Assembly (NCBI GenBank): GCA_963848475.1
Contig: CAWKDW010000008.1
Span: forward strand, 1 to 64,000
Direction: 5' to 3'
From: Solirubrobacter sp963848475
Lineage (GTDB): Bacteria > Actinomycetota > Thermoleophilia > Solirubrobacterales > Solirubrobacteraceae
Length of the DNA: 64,000 nucleotides
This document shows, piece by piece, positions 1-9,342 of this stretch. The notes beneath the pieces were generated by a model that made no database searches, had not been told where the DNA came from, and saw only the letters and a program-made list of their open reading frames with translations. The translations under genes were made by a program, and so were the position numbers. Every line of letters begins with the position of its first letter. The first letter of the stretch is position 1.

Positions 1-1410
1 GCGGCCGGATCGACCTTGTAGAGCCGCACCCATCGTGCGGCCGCGTCCACGGAAGACGACGCGGCCGTTGCGGTCCAGCCAGCGCTCGAACGCCGCGTCG
101 GCCTTGCCGAACCCGTCCTCGATCAGCCGGGTCGAGATCAGCACGTAGGCGGCGTGGTTGGCACGCAGCGCGCTGGGCGTGGACCACTCCCGACGACGGC
201 GTCGCGCTGGACGAACTGCGCGGTCTCCTCGGTCACCGAGATGCGCGTGCCCGACGGCAAGTGGGCCGCGGATGCGCTGGCGTACTGGCGGTAGGTGTCG
301 TCGTGGTTGGAGCGGAGCTTCACCCACGACCCGCCGGCGGCCGCCAGCCATACGACGGCCAGCCCGATCGCGACCGCCCGCACCGCGGGCCGGCGCGCGG
401 CGATCAGCGGCACGGCGAGCGCGACGCACGCCAGTGACGGGACGGCCATGAAGTAGAACATCTGCTCCTCGAGCGTCCCGATGCCGACGCCGTAGACCAG
501 GTGCAGCGCCGCGCAGAGCTGGATCGCGACCAGCAGCGTCACGCCGAGTGGGGCGGTGCCGCAGCAGATCGCCGGAACGCGCGCCAGCGCGCACAGCGTC
601 CCGATGCCGCAGAGCGCGTAGGAGGCGCCGAAGTACGGCATGTTGCGTTTGAGCGTCTCGACGAGGGTGACACCGCCCGGGCGGTTGAAGCCCGTCTCCT
701 GCTTGATGCCGAGCAACCGCAACAGCCCGGAGGCCTTGTCGTCGAAGAGCAGGCCGAAATTGCCCGTCACAAGCACGATCAGCAGGTAGGCGAGAAATAC
801 AGCGAGCAGGCGACCGCGACGGCGGTCAGCGCGCGGCGTCGCAGGCCCTCGACGGGCACGAACGCGGCGATCAGCAGCAGCGGCAGGACCGTGAGGTAGG
901 CCGCCGTGTCCTTCGTCAGCAGCGCGAGCCCAAACGCGACCCCGGCGAGGATCGCCGTGCGCGGCGTCTCCCGAACGATGAAGATCAGGACGCCCGTGGC
1001 GACCCAGAAGAGCGTCGGGGCCTCGAGGAACAGCCGGCCGTCGAAGCGCATGATGAACGGGTCCAGCGCGTACAGCACGCCGGCGACGATTCCCGCGAGC
1101 GCCCCCGCCGTCCGCCACACGGCGGCGGTCAGAATCCCGCAGGTCAGGGAGCCGATGATCGCCGGGACCAGCCGCAGGATCGATCCGATCCACCGAGGTG
1201 GGCCGTAGCCCGGAGATGTCGATCAGCCCGCCCAGGAGCAGGAAGAAGCCTGGCGGGTGCAGGTCGAACGGCCGGCCGTGAAGCTCGACGCCGTTCCCGA
1301 CGGCCACCGAGTCCGCGATCTCCGAATAGGTCACTTCGTCGATGTGGAGGTCGGTCGCGGTGTGAAGGCCGATCACGCGCAGGACGCCACCAGGGCCAGT
1401 GGCCCGAGCA
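1..1410 (-). CDS. GT39-like membrane mannosyltransferase, partial and frameshifted
   Basis: A multi-pass membrane glycosyltransferase of the GT39/ArnT/PMT type, expected to move a sugar from a polyprenyl-phosphate donor onto a periplasmic acceptor. The start of the protein carries HIDEVTYSEIADSVA, matching the first-loop acidic motif of these enzymes, then HPPGFFLLLGGL; further on come hydrophobic stretches such as FLAYLLIVLVTG and VAIGLAVVWLAAAGG. No single frame covers the gene. Coherent protein passes between frames near 1385, 1190, 785, 190 and again near 30, and the gene runs off the left edge. The start is uncertain: a GTG near 1408 would include the first membrane segment. It lies just after a GT4 gene on the same strand, so it is probably the last visible gene of the surface-glycan operon. 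Confident on family, not on substrate. Confidence 0.6.
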
Positions 1411-1424
1411 CCCAGCTAAGGCCG

Positions 1425-2536
1425 CTACGCGAGCGCAGAGGCGTACACCGCTTCCTGAGCTGAGGCGAGACCCTCCCACCCGCTCGAGGTCGCGAGCTCG
1501 CGACCGCGGCGTCCCATCAGCGCGCAACGCTGCGGATCGTCGAGGAGTCGCTGCAGCGCGGTCCCGTAGGCGGCGACGTTGAACGGCTCGACCAGGGTCG
1601 CCGCGCCGTCGCCGACCGTCGTGCGCAGCCCGTCGATGTCGAAGGCGAGCACGGGCGTGCCGCAGGCCATGGCCTCAAGCGCCGTGATCCCGAAGGTCTC
1701 ATAGCGCGAGGGCACGACGGCCACCTGAGCCCGGGCGAGCAGCCGCCACTTCTCGGCGCCGTCGACGCGGCCGAGCAGTTGTACCCGCTCGGAGAGCCCG
1801 CGCGAGCGCACCATCGCGGCGAAACGGTCGGCGTGCTTGCCGTCGCCCGCGACCAGCACCCGCGCCGCGGGCACGCGCTCGAGCGCGTCGAGCAGCAGAT
1901 CCAGGCCCTTCTGGTCGATCTCGAGCCGGCCGATGAACACGACCAGGCCCGGCTCGGTCTCGACGGGGACCCGCAGCGCCTCGGCGAGCCCGGCCTCGTC
2001 GATGCCGTTGCCGATCGTGTGGACGTTGGCGTCCGGCGCCGCGAGCCGTAGCTTGGCCGCGATCTCCGGCGAGACGGCGATCAGATCGCGGTGGCTGCGG
2101 GTGCCCCAGCGCTCGATCGCGGTGAGCACGGACGGCGGCACGTAGTACTGCGCGGCCTTCTCACGGGCGAAGTAGCCCTGCACGGAGCCGACCGTCGGGA
2201 CCTTGGTCCAGTGGCCGACGCCCATGCTCGACCACGGCGGGGCGAACTCCTCCACGACGAGGTCCGGCTTCAGCGCGCGAACCGCCCGGCGCGTATAGAG
2301 CGGCAGCAGCGCCTGATAGCTGAGCAGGCTCGGGGCATAGCCGCGCGGGATGCCCAGCTGGCTGTAGAAGACCCCGTCCTCGCGGCGCGGGCCGAGGTCG
2401 CTGGATGCGCCGCGGTGACGACGTGCACGTCATGCCCGTGGGCGGCGAGCCGAGTGTTGATCTCGCGGTTGCGGAGCGAGCCGCCACCGCTGCCGGGGCG
2501 CAGATGATCCTCGAGCGCGAGGTGCAGGATCCTCAT
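1425..2536 (-). CDS. GT4 family glycosyltransferase (frameshifted)
   Basis: A GT-B fold retaining glycosyltransferase using a nucleotide sugar, acting at the cytoplasmic face during polysaccharide assembly. The N-terminus starts MRILHLALEDHLRPGSGGG and contains the glycine-rich acceptor-domain loop. The C-terminal half holds the donor domain: VVFIGRLEIDQKGLDLLLDA, then VVPSRYETFGITALEAMACG with the E-x7-E motif of GT4 enzymes. The N-terminal 45 or so codons and the rest lie in different frames, with the shift near 2400; joined, the protein would be about 370 residues, normal for the family. The ATG at 2536 overlaps the probable end of the flippase gene, suggesting translational coupling. Sugar specificity cannot be read from the sequence. 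Confidence 0.75.
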
Positions 2537-3894
2537 GCGCTCGGCCCGCAGTCAGCCAGGTCGCGTCGGCCGCGACCGCCACGGCGACCGCCACCCAGAG
2601 CGCCGGGGAACGGGTGCGCGAGCAGCAGCGCCGCGAGCGCCACGAGCGGCGGCGCGGCCGTGCGCGCCAGCTTCCAGCTCGTATCCGGCCAGCGCCGGGC
2701 GCAGTTGCCCGCGAGCAGCGCGACGAGCGTGAGCGAGCCCGCGACCGCACCGATCGCCAGGCCGGTGACCCGGCGGTGAGCGCGCCCACGGTGACGAACG
2801 CGATCGCGATCGCCATGCCTGCCGCCAGCAGGCGCAGGCAGGCCGCGAACGCCCCGACGGCCTCATCCAGCCGACCACAGCGTGGCGACGGCGAACGCCG
2901 TGCCGCCGAAGACCGTGTAGGGCAGGTAGCGCGAGGCCTCCGCGAAGTCCGCCGGGAGCACCGCGTGCAGGATCGCCGCGGGCGCAGTCGCGCCGATCAC
3001 GAGCACCGGGAGACACATCCGCAGCAGTGTCCGCAGGCTGGCGGCGGCGAGGCGGCCGTCGCCCGGGTCGCGGCTGAGCGCCGGGAAAACCGCGATCGAG
3101 AGCGCGAGGCCGAGGAAGAGCGGCGCGCGGCCGAGCGTCGCAGCCAGCGTGTAGCCCGCGACGTGCGGGTCGCCGGCCAGCAGCACGACCGCCAGCACCA
3201 GATCGACGACGGCCACACCGGTGACCAGGTCTGGACCGACACCATGCCCGCGGTGCCGCGCACGAGCCCGCCGAGCGGGTGGCGCAGCGGCGTCGCGGCG
3301 AGATCGGTGCGCATCGCGACGATCGCGGCCAGCAGGACGACGCAGGCGCCAGCGCAGGCGCCGAAGATCGCCCCGGCCGGGCCGGCACCGAGCTGGACGA
3401 GGGCGACGCCGAGCGCGACCTTGACGACGGCCTCGCCGGTCACGAGCGCGGCCAACAGGCGGAAGCGCTCGAGGCCCTGGGCCAGCCGACGGCGACCGTC
3501 GAGAGGAAGACGGAGACCGTCGCGGCGGCGAGCGCCGCGATCACCTCGGCGCCGGCGAAGCTCAGGGCCATCCCGCGAGGATCGCGGCGGCGACGATGCC
3601 CTGCAGCCCGTTGGCGGTGAACGCGAAGCGCAGCAGGAACGAACGGTCGCCGGGGGTCCGGCCGTTGCGGGCGATCGCCTGGGCCAGCACCCAGGGGACC
3701 CCAGCGGCGGCGACCGTCCCGGCGACCAGGAGCAGCGCCTGGCCGGCCGCGAAGATCGCGAAGTCGTCGCCGCTGAGCAGCAGCGTCAGCAGCAGCGTGA
3801 ACGCGTAGTTCAGCGCCGCGGCGCCGACCTTGCCGGCCGTGACCCACGCCTCGGCGCCACGCGCTCGTGTCGGTGTGATCACCGCGGTCGCCAT
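2533..3894 (-). CDS. Wzx/MATE-like polysaccharide flippase (heavily frameshifted)
   Basis: An integral membrane protein of the polysaccharide-biosynthesis/MurJ-Wzx superfamily, expected to flip lipid-linked glycan units across the membrane. Coherent hydrophobic stretches are found in order in alternating frames: YAFTLLLTLLLSGDDFAIFA and GQALLLVAGTVAAAGVPWVL near the start, VVKVALGVALVQLGAGPAGA in the middle, then LFLGLALSIAVFPALS and PVLVIGATAPAAILHAVLPA, and ALWVAVAVAVAADATWLTAG at the end. I count shifts near 3550, 3440, 3200, 2860, 2770 and 2600. The stop is uncertain; the TGA at 2533, overlapping the next ATG, is the most likely. It sits between two GT4 genes, which supports a role in glycan export. 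Confidence 0.6.
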
Positions 3895-3899
3895 CAGGC

Positions 3900-5303
3900 T
3901 CAGGCCACCGGCTCGGCGCTGCCGAACAGGAAGTCCAGGGGGCGGGCGACGTGCATCTCGACGTCGTCGTGGTCGACCCCGAGGCGATCGAGGAGCCGCA
4001 CCGCGGCGTCCTCGTCCGCGCCTTGGAGCAGCAGGCTGACGCTATCGGCGTCGACCTTCCAGCGGTGGGTGCGCCGGGCCACGGCCGCGACGTCCTCGAT
4101 CGTGACGCTGCCGCGCGGGATCTTCATGCGGATGGCGACGTCGGAGGCCGCGCGGCGATCGCCGTCGTCGCGCTTGAGCCGGTCGCCCTCGGTCAGCAGC
4201 ACGCGCGCGAGGTGCTCGGCGGTCGTCTTCCAGGAGAAGCCGTTGGCCCAGGCCTCGGTACGGATCGCGAAGTCGACGGCCTCGCGCGGGTCGGCGAGCC
4301 GCCGCAACGCCTCGATCAGCGCGGGCGTCAGGCCGTCGCGGCCGGGACGAGCCAGCCGGTGCGCTCGTGGCGGATGGCGTCACGGACGCCCGGGACGTCG
4401 AGGCCGACGGCGGGACGCGAGCGCGTTGGCCTCGACGATCGTCAGGCCCGAGCCCTCCGAGAGCGAGGTGATCGCCGTGACCCAGCCGCGCACGACCAGG
4501 CGGCGTTTCTCCTCCTCGGAGACGAAGCCGTGGAAGGTGACGCTGTCGTCGATACCGAGCTCAGAGGCGAGCGCCTCGAGCGACGCGCGCGCCGGCCCGT
4601 CGCCGACGACGTCAAGGTGGACGTCGGGGATCTCGTTGAGGATCTCGCGCAGCGACTCGAGCAGGTAGTCGAGGCGCTTGTGGGCGACCAGCCGCCCGAC
4701 GGAGACGATCCGGGGCGCGTCGGAACGCTCGACGTCCGGTCGCGCGCGCAGACGATGCCGTTCGCCAGCACATGGATCGCGCCCCGCAGCATCAGCACCT
4801 GCCGCGCGTCGGCACGCGTGGAGGGCGAGACGACCGCGAAGGGTCGGCCCGAATAGATCTTGCGCGTGACCCAGCCTTCGAGGGTCCGGGCGATGGCCGC
4901 CGCCGGACGCGGCAGGTAGAGCGAGAACTGGGCCTGATGGACGTGGTGGATCACACACACGATCGGGGTCCGGCGAGAGGCGACGAGCGGGTGAAGAACG
5001 AAATGGTCTGGCAGTCGACGATCGCGTCGATCCTACGGCGACACCGAAGAATCCACCGTAGCGCGAGCGGATGGGGCCATGCAGGGCATTGCCCATGCGG
5101 TGGATCCGGACGCCGTTGACCAGTTCGTGGGCCGGAGCGCCCTCGACCGCCGCGGTCAGCAGCTCCACCTGCGCGCCCGCCTCTGCGAACAGCTCGGCGA
5201 CGCGCTGGCGGTCGACCTCCGCGCCGCCCGCGCTGGGATGGCGCAGATCGCGCCAGTTGGTGAAGACGATCCGTGCTCCTGCGTAGCTCCCAAGCGGTTT
5301 CAT
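3900..5303 (-). CDS. GT4 family glycosyltransferase (frameshifted)
   Basis: A second GT-B glycosyltransferase. The start MKPLGSYAGARIVFTNWRD continues into HPSAGGAEVDRQRVAELFAE, the usual GG loop of GT4 enzymes. The donor domain shows IVSVGRLVAHKRLDYLLESL and SLSEGSGLTIVEANALA, the E-x7-E region. The last 130 or so residues form a separate all-alpha/beta tail containing GSVTIEDVAAVARRTHRWKV and ending at 3900. Frames change near 4990, 4750 and 4390; the middle part (GWVTRKIYSGRPFAVVSPST) is in a different frame from both ends. ATG at 5303 overlaps the stop of the GT2 gene by four bases, as in a coupled operon. Substrate unknown. Confidence 0.7.
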
Positions 5304-6119
5304 GTCGCGACTGCCGCGAGGCGCGAACGCAAGCCCACGAGCTCGCGCATCGCCTTGGGTCCGTCCACGAACGGGTTCAGCGACGAGCCGGCGGCGTCCG
5401 TCCAGGAACGGGCACCTCGGTGACGTCGATCCCGGCGCGGTGCGCCAGCCCGAGGATTTCGACGTCGAAGGCGAAGCCGTTGGACTGCGACTGCGCGAAC
5501 AGCGCCTTGGCAACACCCGCGTGGAAGAACTTGCAGCCGCATTGCGTGTCGGCGAGGCCGGCGACGCCCGTCACGAGTGTGCGCGTCATCTGCCGGAAGA
5601 CCATGCCGCCGAGCCGGCGGCCGGCGGGTTGGACGGTGAGGTACTCGGCGCCGACGCAGCGGCGCGACCCGATGACGACGCGATGCCCGCTGACCAACAA
5701 GCCATGATCGGCCCGATCGTCGCGATCGGGGTCGACAGGTCGGCGTCGATGAACCCGACGCAGCGGGCCTGCGTCGACAACACGGCCCGGCGAACAGCCG
5801 CGCCCTTGCCCTTGCGCGAGCAGGCGATCACGCGGATCGCGACCCGCTCGGAGGCGACGGCGTCGATGCGGTCGAGCGTGCGGTCCGAACAACCGTTGTC
5901 GACGATGACCACCGAGGCCGTGAACGACTGGAGTTCGAGGTAGGCGATCAGCTCGCGCAGCGTCTCCTCGATCCGGTGCTCTTCGTTGAGCACGGGGATG
6001 ATGACTTCGAGATCGGTCGTCGCACGCGGGCTCCGGCTGGATGCCCTGCGTTCGAACCTGCGCCCCCGGGGGCGTGCGTCATCCGCGTCGTCGTGACGCG
6101 GCGTCGTGCTGCTCGGCAT
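5300..6119 (-). CDS. GT2 family glycosyltransferase, ALG5/dolichyl-phosphate type (frameshifted)
   Basis: A GT-A fold inverting transferase of the dolichyl-phosphate beta-glucosyltransferase type, which would charge polyprenyl phosphate with a sugar for later membrane transferases such as the GT39-like protein at the left edge. Visible motifs are EVIIPVLNEEHRIEETL at the N-terminus, VVIVDNGCSDRTLDRID, and the metal-binding GFIDADLSTP. The C-terminal third (LVTGVAGLADTQCGCKFFHA, then FAFDVEILGLAHRAGIDVTE) is typical of ALG5-like proteins. Frames change near 5700 and 5410. It is the first gene of the glycan operon, with about 470 gene-free bases upstream, so its promoter should lie there. Confidence 0.7.
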
Positions 6120-6477
6120 CGGTGCCTTCCTGGCAAATGAATGGCTTAGAAACGTCCGTGCTCAGCCGCACTCTCTCCAGAGCTACACCACTGCCGCAGT
6201 AGACGGCGTTCAAACTACGGTCAAGACCCCATCGCCGCCAATGGGCTATTTGTTAGGCAACTAAGGGGCAGATGTCACTAGACCTACGGGCCACTCTGAA
6301 TTCCGGTTACCACATCTGGGGGATGGTCGGCGCTCCCGCCCCTCGCCTACTCTCCCTGGAGTCCGAAAGCACCTCCGAGCGTCACCCGGAAGCGGCCCGT
6401 CACCGCCTCCGGATTGTTCCGCCGGCGCAACTCCGGCACCACCGTCATAGCTCGGTTTTTCCTGGGAGGGAACGCCA
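6120..6477. other. Gene-free region upstream of the glycan operon
   Basis: About 360 bases between the GT2 start and the first rplL-downstream hairpin. I see no plausible gene on either strand. It is less GC-rich than its surroundings around 6120-6260 (for example the stretch reading gctatttgttaggcaac), as expected of a promoter region for the minus-strand glycan operon. I could not assign -35/-10 boxes with confidence. Confidence 0.4.
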
Positions 6478-6511
6478 ACAAGAGGGCGCCTTGGTCAAGG
6501 CGCCCTCTTGT
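6478..6511 (-). terminator. Perfect 15-bp stem hairpin downstream of rplL (distal)
   Basis: A perfect inverted repeat, acaagagggcgcctt at 6478-6492 and its complement at 6497-6511, with a four-base loop. It is the second hairpin met by transcripts leaving rplL. There is no clear U-tract on either side, so it may be an I-shaped actinobacterial terminator or act on both strands. Confidence 0.65.
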
Positions 6512-6542
6512 GTTAAGGGGTACGTGCAAGTGGGTTAACGAC

Positions 6543-6567
6543 GAAGGGCGCCTCGTGGGCGCCCTTC
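6543..6567 (-). terminator. 10-bp stem hairpin downstream of rplL (proximal)
   Basis: gaagggcgcc at 6543-6552 pairs with ggcgcccttc at 6558-6567 across a five-base loop. It lies 27 bases beyond the rplL stop and shares the core agggcgcc with the next hairpin at 6478-6511. The tandem pair probably ends the ribosomal-protein operon. On the plus side it is followed by ttcgttt, so two-way termination is possible. Confidence 0.7.
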
Positions 6568-6593
6568 TTCGTTTAAGCCGTTGAGGGCTTGGA

Positions 6594-6977
6594 CTACTTG
6601 ATCTCGACGGAGCCGCCGGCTTCCTCGATCTCGCCCTTGAGCTTCTCGGCCTCGTCCTTGTCGACGCCCTCCTTGACGGGCTTGGGGGCCTCGTCGACGA
6701 GCGCCTTGGCCTCCTTCAGGCCCAGGCCGGTCGCCGCGCGGACGACCTTGATGACCTGGATCTTCTTGTCGCCGGAGCCGGTGAGGATGACGTCGAACGC
6801 CGTCTGCTCCTCCTCGGGCTCGGCCGCGTCGCCGCCGCCACCGCCGGCCGCGGGGGCCGCCGACATGGCGGACGCGGAGACGCCGAAGGCCTCTTCGAGG
6901 GCCTTGATGCGCTCGGAGAGCTCAAGGACGGAGATCGACTTGAGCTCGTCGATCCACTCTTCAGTGCTGGTGGCCAT
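6594..6977 (-). CDS. rplL: 50S ribosomal protein L7/L12
   Basis: Stalk protein of the large ribosomal subunit, which recruits and activates translational GTPases. 127 residues, the normal length. The N-terminal dimerisation helix (ISVLELSERIKALEEAFGVS) is followed by an Ala/Gly-rich hinge at about residues 35-55 and a C-terminal domain with KKIQVIKVVRAATGLGLKEA and KALVDEAPKPVKEGV. ATG at 6977 lies three bases after the rplJ stop. The gene is intact. It is the last gene of the cluster; two hairpins follow and rpoB does not, unlike the usual rplL-rpoB order. Confidence 0.96.
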   Translation of the reverse strand: MATSTEEWIDELKSISVLELSERIKALEEAFGVSASAMSAAPAAGGGGGDAAEPEEEQTAFDVILTGSGDKKIQVIKVVRAATGLGLKEAKALVDEAPKPVKEGVDKDEAEKLKGEIEEAGGSVEIK

Positions 6978-6980
6978 TTT

Positions 6981-7570
6981 CTAGTCCTCCGTAGGTGTGT
7001 CGTCGTTCGAAGCTTCGGGCGCGGCTGCGGGTGCTGCTCCGCCACCGCCGAGCAGACCCTTGTCCACGATCTGCTGCAGCTGCCGGGCGAGGCCGGCAGG
7101 AAGGTTGTTCAGTGCGTTCACGAGGCCGCTGATGGGCGAGCCACCATGCCGACCAGGCGGGCCTCGAGGACCTCGCGGCTCGGGAGCTGGGCGATCGCGT
7201 CGACGTCTTCCGGCGTCAGCGCGGCGCCGTTCATCCAGCCGCCCTTGAACTCGAGCAGCGTGCCGCCCGTGCCCCGGCGGAAGTCGCGCAGCGCCTTGGC
7301 GGCCGCGGCGGCGTCGCCGCGCACGAACGTCATCGCGGTCGGGCCGGCGAGAAGCTCCTTGAGCCCCTCGGCGCCGACCTGATCGGCCGCGCGCTCGGAG
7401 AGCGTGTTCTTGACGACGCGGAACGTCGCGTCAGCGTCACGCAGCTTCGTGCGCAGCTCGGCGGCCTGCGGCACCGAGATGCCGCGGTAGTCGACCGCGA
7501 AGATGGCCTGGGACTCGCTGATCTGCCCGGCCACCTCCTCGATGACCTGGGCCTTCTGGTCTCGGTTCAA
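6981..7570 (-). CDS. rplJ: 50S ribosomal protein L10 (one-base deletion)
   Basis: L10 anchors the L7/L12 dimers to 23S rRNA. The first frame gives 150 residues beginning MNRDQKAQVIEEVAGQI and ending abnormally after ARLVGMVARPSAAS. Inserting one base between 7139 and 7140 restores the family C-terminus PISGLVNALNNLPAGLARQL followed by a Gly/Ala-rich tail and a TAG at 6981, giving about 196 residues. The break falls inside a conserved block of an essential gene, so I read it as a sequencing error. The start is TTG at 7568-7570, inside a small palindrome (ctcggtt c aaccgag, 7561-7575), with aggagg a few bases upstream. The roughly 70-base leader after rplA is where L10 autoregulation would act, but I cannot show a binding site. 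Confidence 0.93.
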
Positions 7571-7639
7571 CCGAGTTCCTCCTATCCCGGGCTTACGTCA
7601 AAGCGGCCGGAGTCTGTGGAGGAGGCTGTGAAAGCGCCC

Positions 7640-8366
7640 TTAGGCGGCTGACGCAGCCTCCGTTTCAATCAAGTCCTTGGTGCGCGACGGGTCGACCTTG
7701 ATGCCGGGGCCCTGAGTCGACGCGAGCGTCACGGTGCGGATGTACTTGCCCTTGGCCGCGGACGGCTTCGCGCGGAGGATCTCGTCCAGCACTGCCTGGT
7801 AGTTCTCCAGCAGCTGCACGTCGTCGAACGAGGTCTTGCCGACGGTCATGTGCACGATCGCGGTGCGATCGGTGCGGTACTCGACCTTGCCGGCCTTGGA
7901 CTTCGGTGACGGCCTTGGCGACGTCCATCGTCACGGTGCCGACCTTCGGGTTCGGCATCTTGCCCGACGGGCCGAGGATGCGGCCGAGGCGACCGACCAC
8001 CGGCATCATGTCCGGCGTCGCGATCGCGATGTCGAAGTCCATCCAGCCGTCCTGGATCTTGGCGGCCAGGTCGTCGGCGCCGACGAAATCGGCTCCGGCC
8101 TCCTCGGCCTCCTTGGCCTTGTCGCCCTTGGCGAACACGGCGATCGTGACTTCCTTGCCGAGCCCGTGCGGCAGCGCGATCGTGCCGCGCAGCTGCTCGT
8201 CCGCGTGGCGGACGTTGAGGCCGGTGCGGAAGTGCACCTCGACGGACTCGTCGAACTTCGCCCGCTTGACTTCCTTCATGAGCTTGACGGCCTCGTGCGG
8301 GGTGTACTCGCGGTTGCGATCCACCTTCGCGCGGGACTCGAGGTAGGTCTTGCCGTGCTTTGCCAT
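7640..8366 (-). CDS. rplA: 50S ribosomal protein L1 (one-base insertion)
   Basis: L1 forms the mobile L1 stalk that controls E-site tRNA release and can repress its own operon. The protein starts MAKHGKTYLESRAKVDRNRE and is well formed through ILGPSGKMPNPKVGTVTMDV. At 7898-7899 there is one extra base: the expected TEVKAGKVEYRTDRTAIVHM becomes TEVQGRQGRV. The correct C-terminal part, from HMTVGKTSFDDVQLLENYQA to the TAA region at 7640, is in the neighbouring frame. Total length about 241 residues, normal for L1. Its ATG at 8366 touches the rplK stop. Confidence 0.93.
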
Positions 8367-8791
8367 TACGCCACGACCTCCACGCCCATGGAGCGGGCGG
8401 TGCCCGCGATGATCTTGGCCGCCTGGTCGACGTCGTGCGCGTTCAGGTCGCCGAGCTTCTTCTCGGCGATGGCGCGCACCTGCTCGTTGGTGATCGTGCC
8501 GACCTTGACGCGGTTCGGCTCACCTGAGCCCTTGTCGATGCCGATCGCCTGACGGATCAGGACGGCGGCGGGCGGAGTCTTGGTGACGAACGTGAACGAG
8601 CGATCCTCGTAGACCGTGATGACGACGGGGATGGTGACCCCCATGTCGCCGGAGGTCTGGGCGTTGAACGCCTTCACGAACTCCATGATGTTGATGCCGT
8701 GCTGGCCCAGCGCCGGGCCGACGGGGGGCGCCGGCGAGGCCTGGCCTCCGGGCGCCTGCAGCTTGATTGTCGTAAGGACTTTTTTGGCCAT
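8366..8791 (-). CDS. rplK: 50S ribosomal protein L11
   Basis: L11 forms the base of the GTPase-associated centre with 23S rRNA. 141 residues, intact, beginning MAKKVLTTIKLQAPGGQASP, with the proline-rich hinge PAPPVGPALGQHGINIMEFV that also carries thiostrepton-contact prolines, and the C-terminal RNA-binding domain ending in a helix with GTARSMGVEVVA. It follows nusG by a single base and shares its stop with the rplA start. Standard nusG-rplK-rplA order. Confidence 0.97.
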   Translation of the reverse strand: MAKKVLTTIKLQAPGGQASPAPPVGPALGQHGINIMEFVKAFNAQTSGDMGVTIPVVITVYEDRSFTFVTKTPPAAVLIRQAIGIDKGSGEPNRVKVGTITNEQVRAIAEKKLGDLNAHDVDQAAKIIAGTARSMGVEVVA

Positions 8792-8792
8792 G

Positions 8793-9314
8793 TCAGATCT
8801 TCTTCACTTGGTCGTAGCCGACCTCGACGGGCGTCTCGCGGCCGAAGATGGATACCAGCACCTTCAGCTTTGACGCGTCCTCATTGATCTCGGAGATCTC
8901 GCCTGAGAAGTCCGAGAGCGGACCGGAGATCACCTTGACGGATTCGCCGATCGAGAACTGCGCCCTGCTCGGAACCTTCTGCGCCACCTCGCGGTGCAGC
9001 AGCCGGTCAACCTCCGCCTGGGTCAGCGGGATCGGCTCGTTGGAGGCACCCACGAAGCCGGTGACGCCGGGAGTGCCCTTGACGACCTGCCAGGAATCCT
9101 CGTTGAGGTCCATGTTCACCAGCACGTAGCCGGGCATGGTCCGCTTCTCGACGGAGATCTTCTGGTTGTCCTTCATCTCCTGAACCGTCTCGGTCGGAAC
9201 GACGACCTGGCGCACAGCGCGCGACTGGTTCAGCGATGAGACACGGTGCTCAAGGTTCTGCTTGACCTTGTTCTCGTGCCCGGAATAGGTGTTGATGACG
9301 TACCAGCGAAACAT
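8793..9314 (-). CDS. nusG: Transcription termination/antitermination factor NusG
   Basis: NusG binds the RNA polymerase clamp and couples it to the ribosome or Rho. 173 residues, intact. The N-terminal NGN domain begins MFRWYVINTYSGHENKVKQN and includes PGYVLVNMDLNEDSWQVVKG; the C-terminal KOW domain contains FSIGESVKVISGPLSDFSGE. It lacks the long acidic N-terminal extension found in many actinobacterial NusG proteins. Twenty-eight bases separate it from secE. Confidence 0.96.
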   Translation of the reverse strand: MFRWYVINTYSGHENKVKQNLEHRVSSLNQSRAVRQVVVPTETVQEMKDNQKISVEKRTMPGYVLVNMDLNEDSWQVVKGTPGVTGFVGASNEPIPLTQAEVDRLLHREVAQKVPSRAQFSIGESVKVISGPLSDFSGEISEINEDASKLKVLVSIFGRETPVEVGYDQVKKI

Positions 9315-9342
9315 TCAGTGCCTGAAAGTTGAGCGGCCAGCG

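Noticed and set aside
2614..4668. 684-residue plus-strand open frame across the flippase and GT4 genes
   Set aside because: Extremely Arg/Ala/Pro-rich with no domain pattern; it is the antisense shadow of real minus-strand genes in high-GC DNA.
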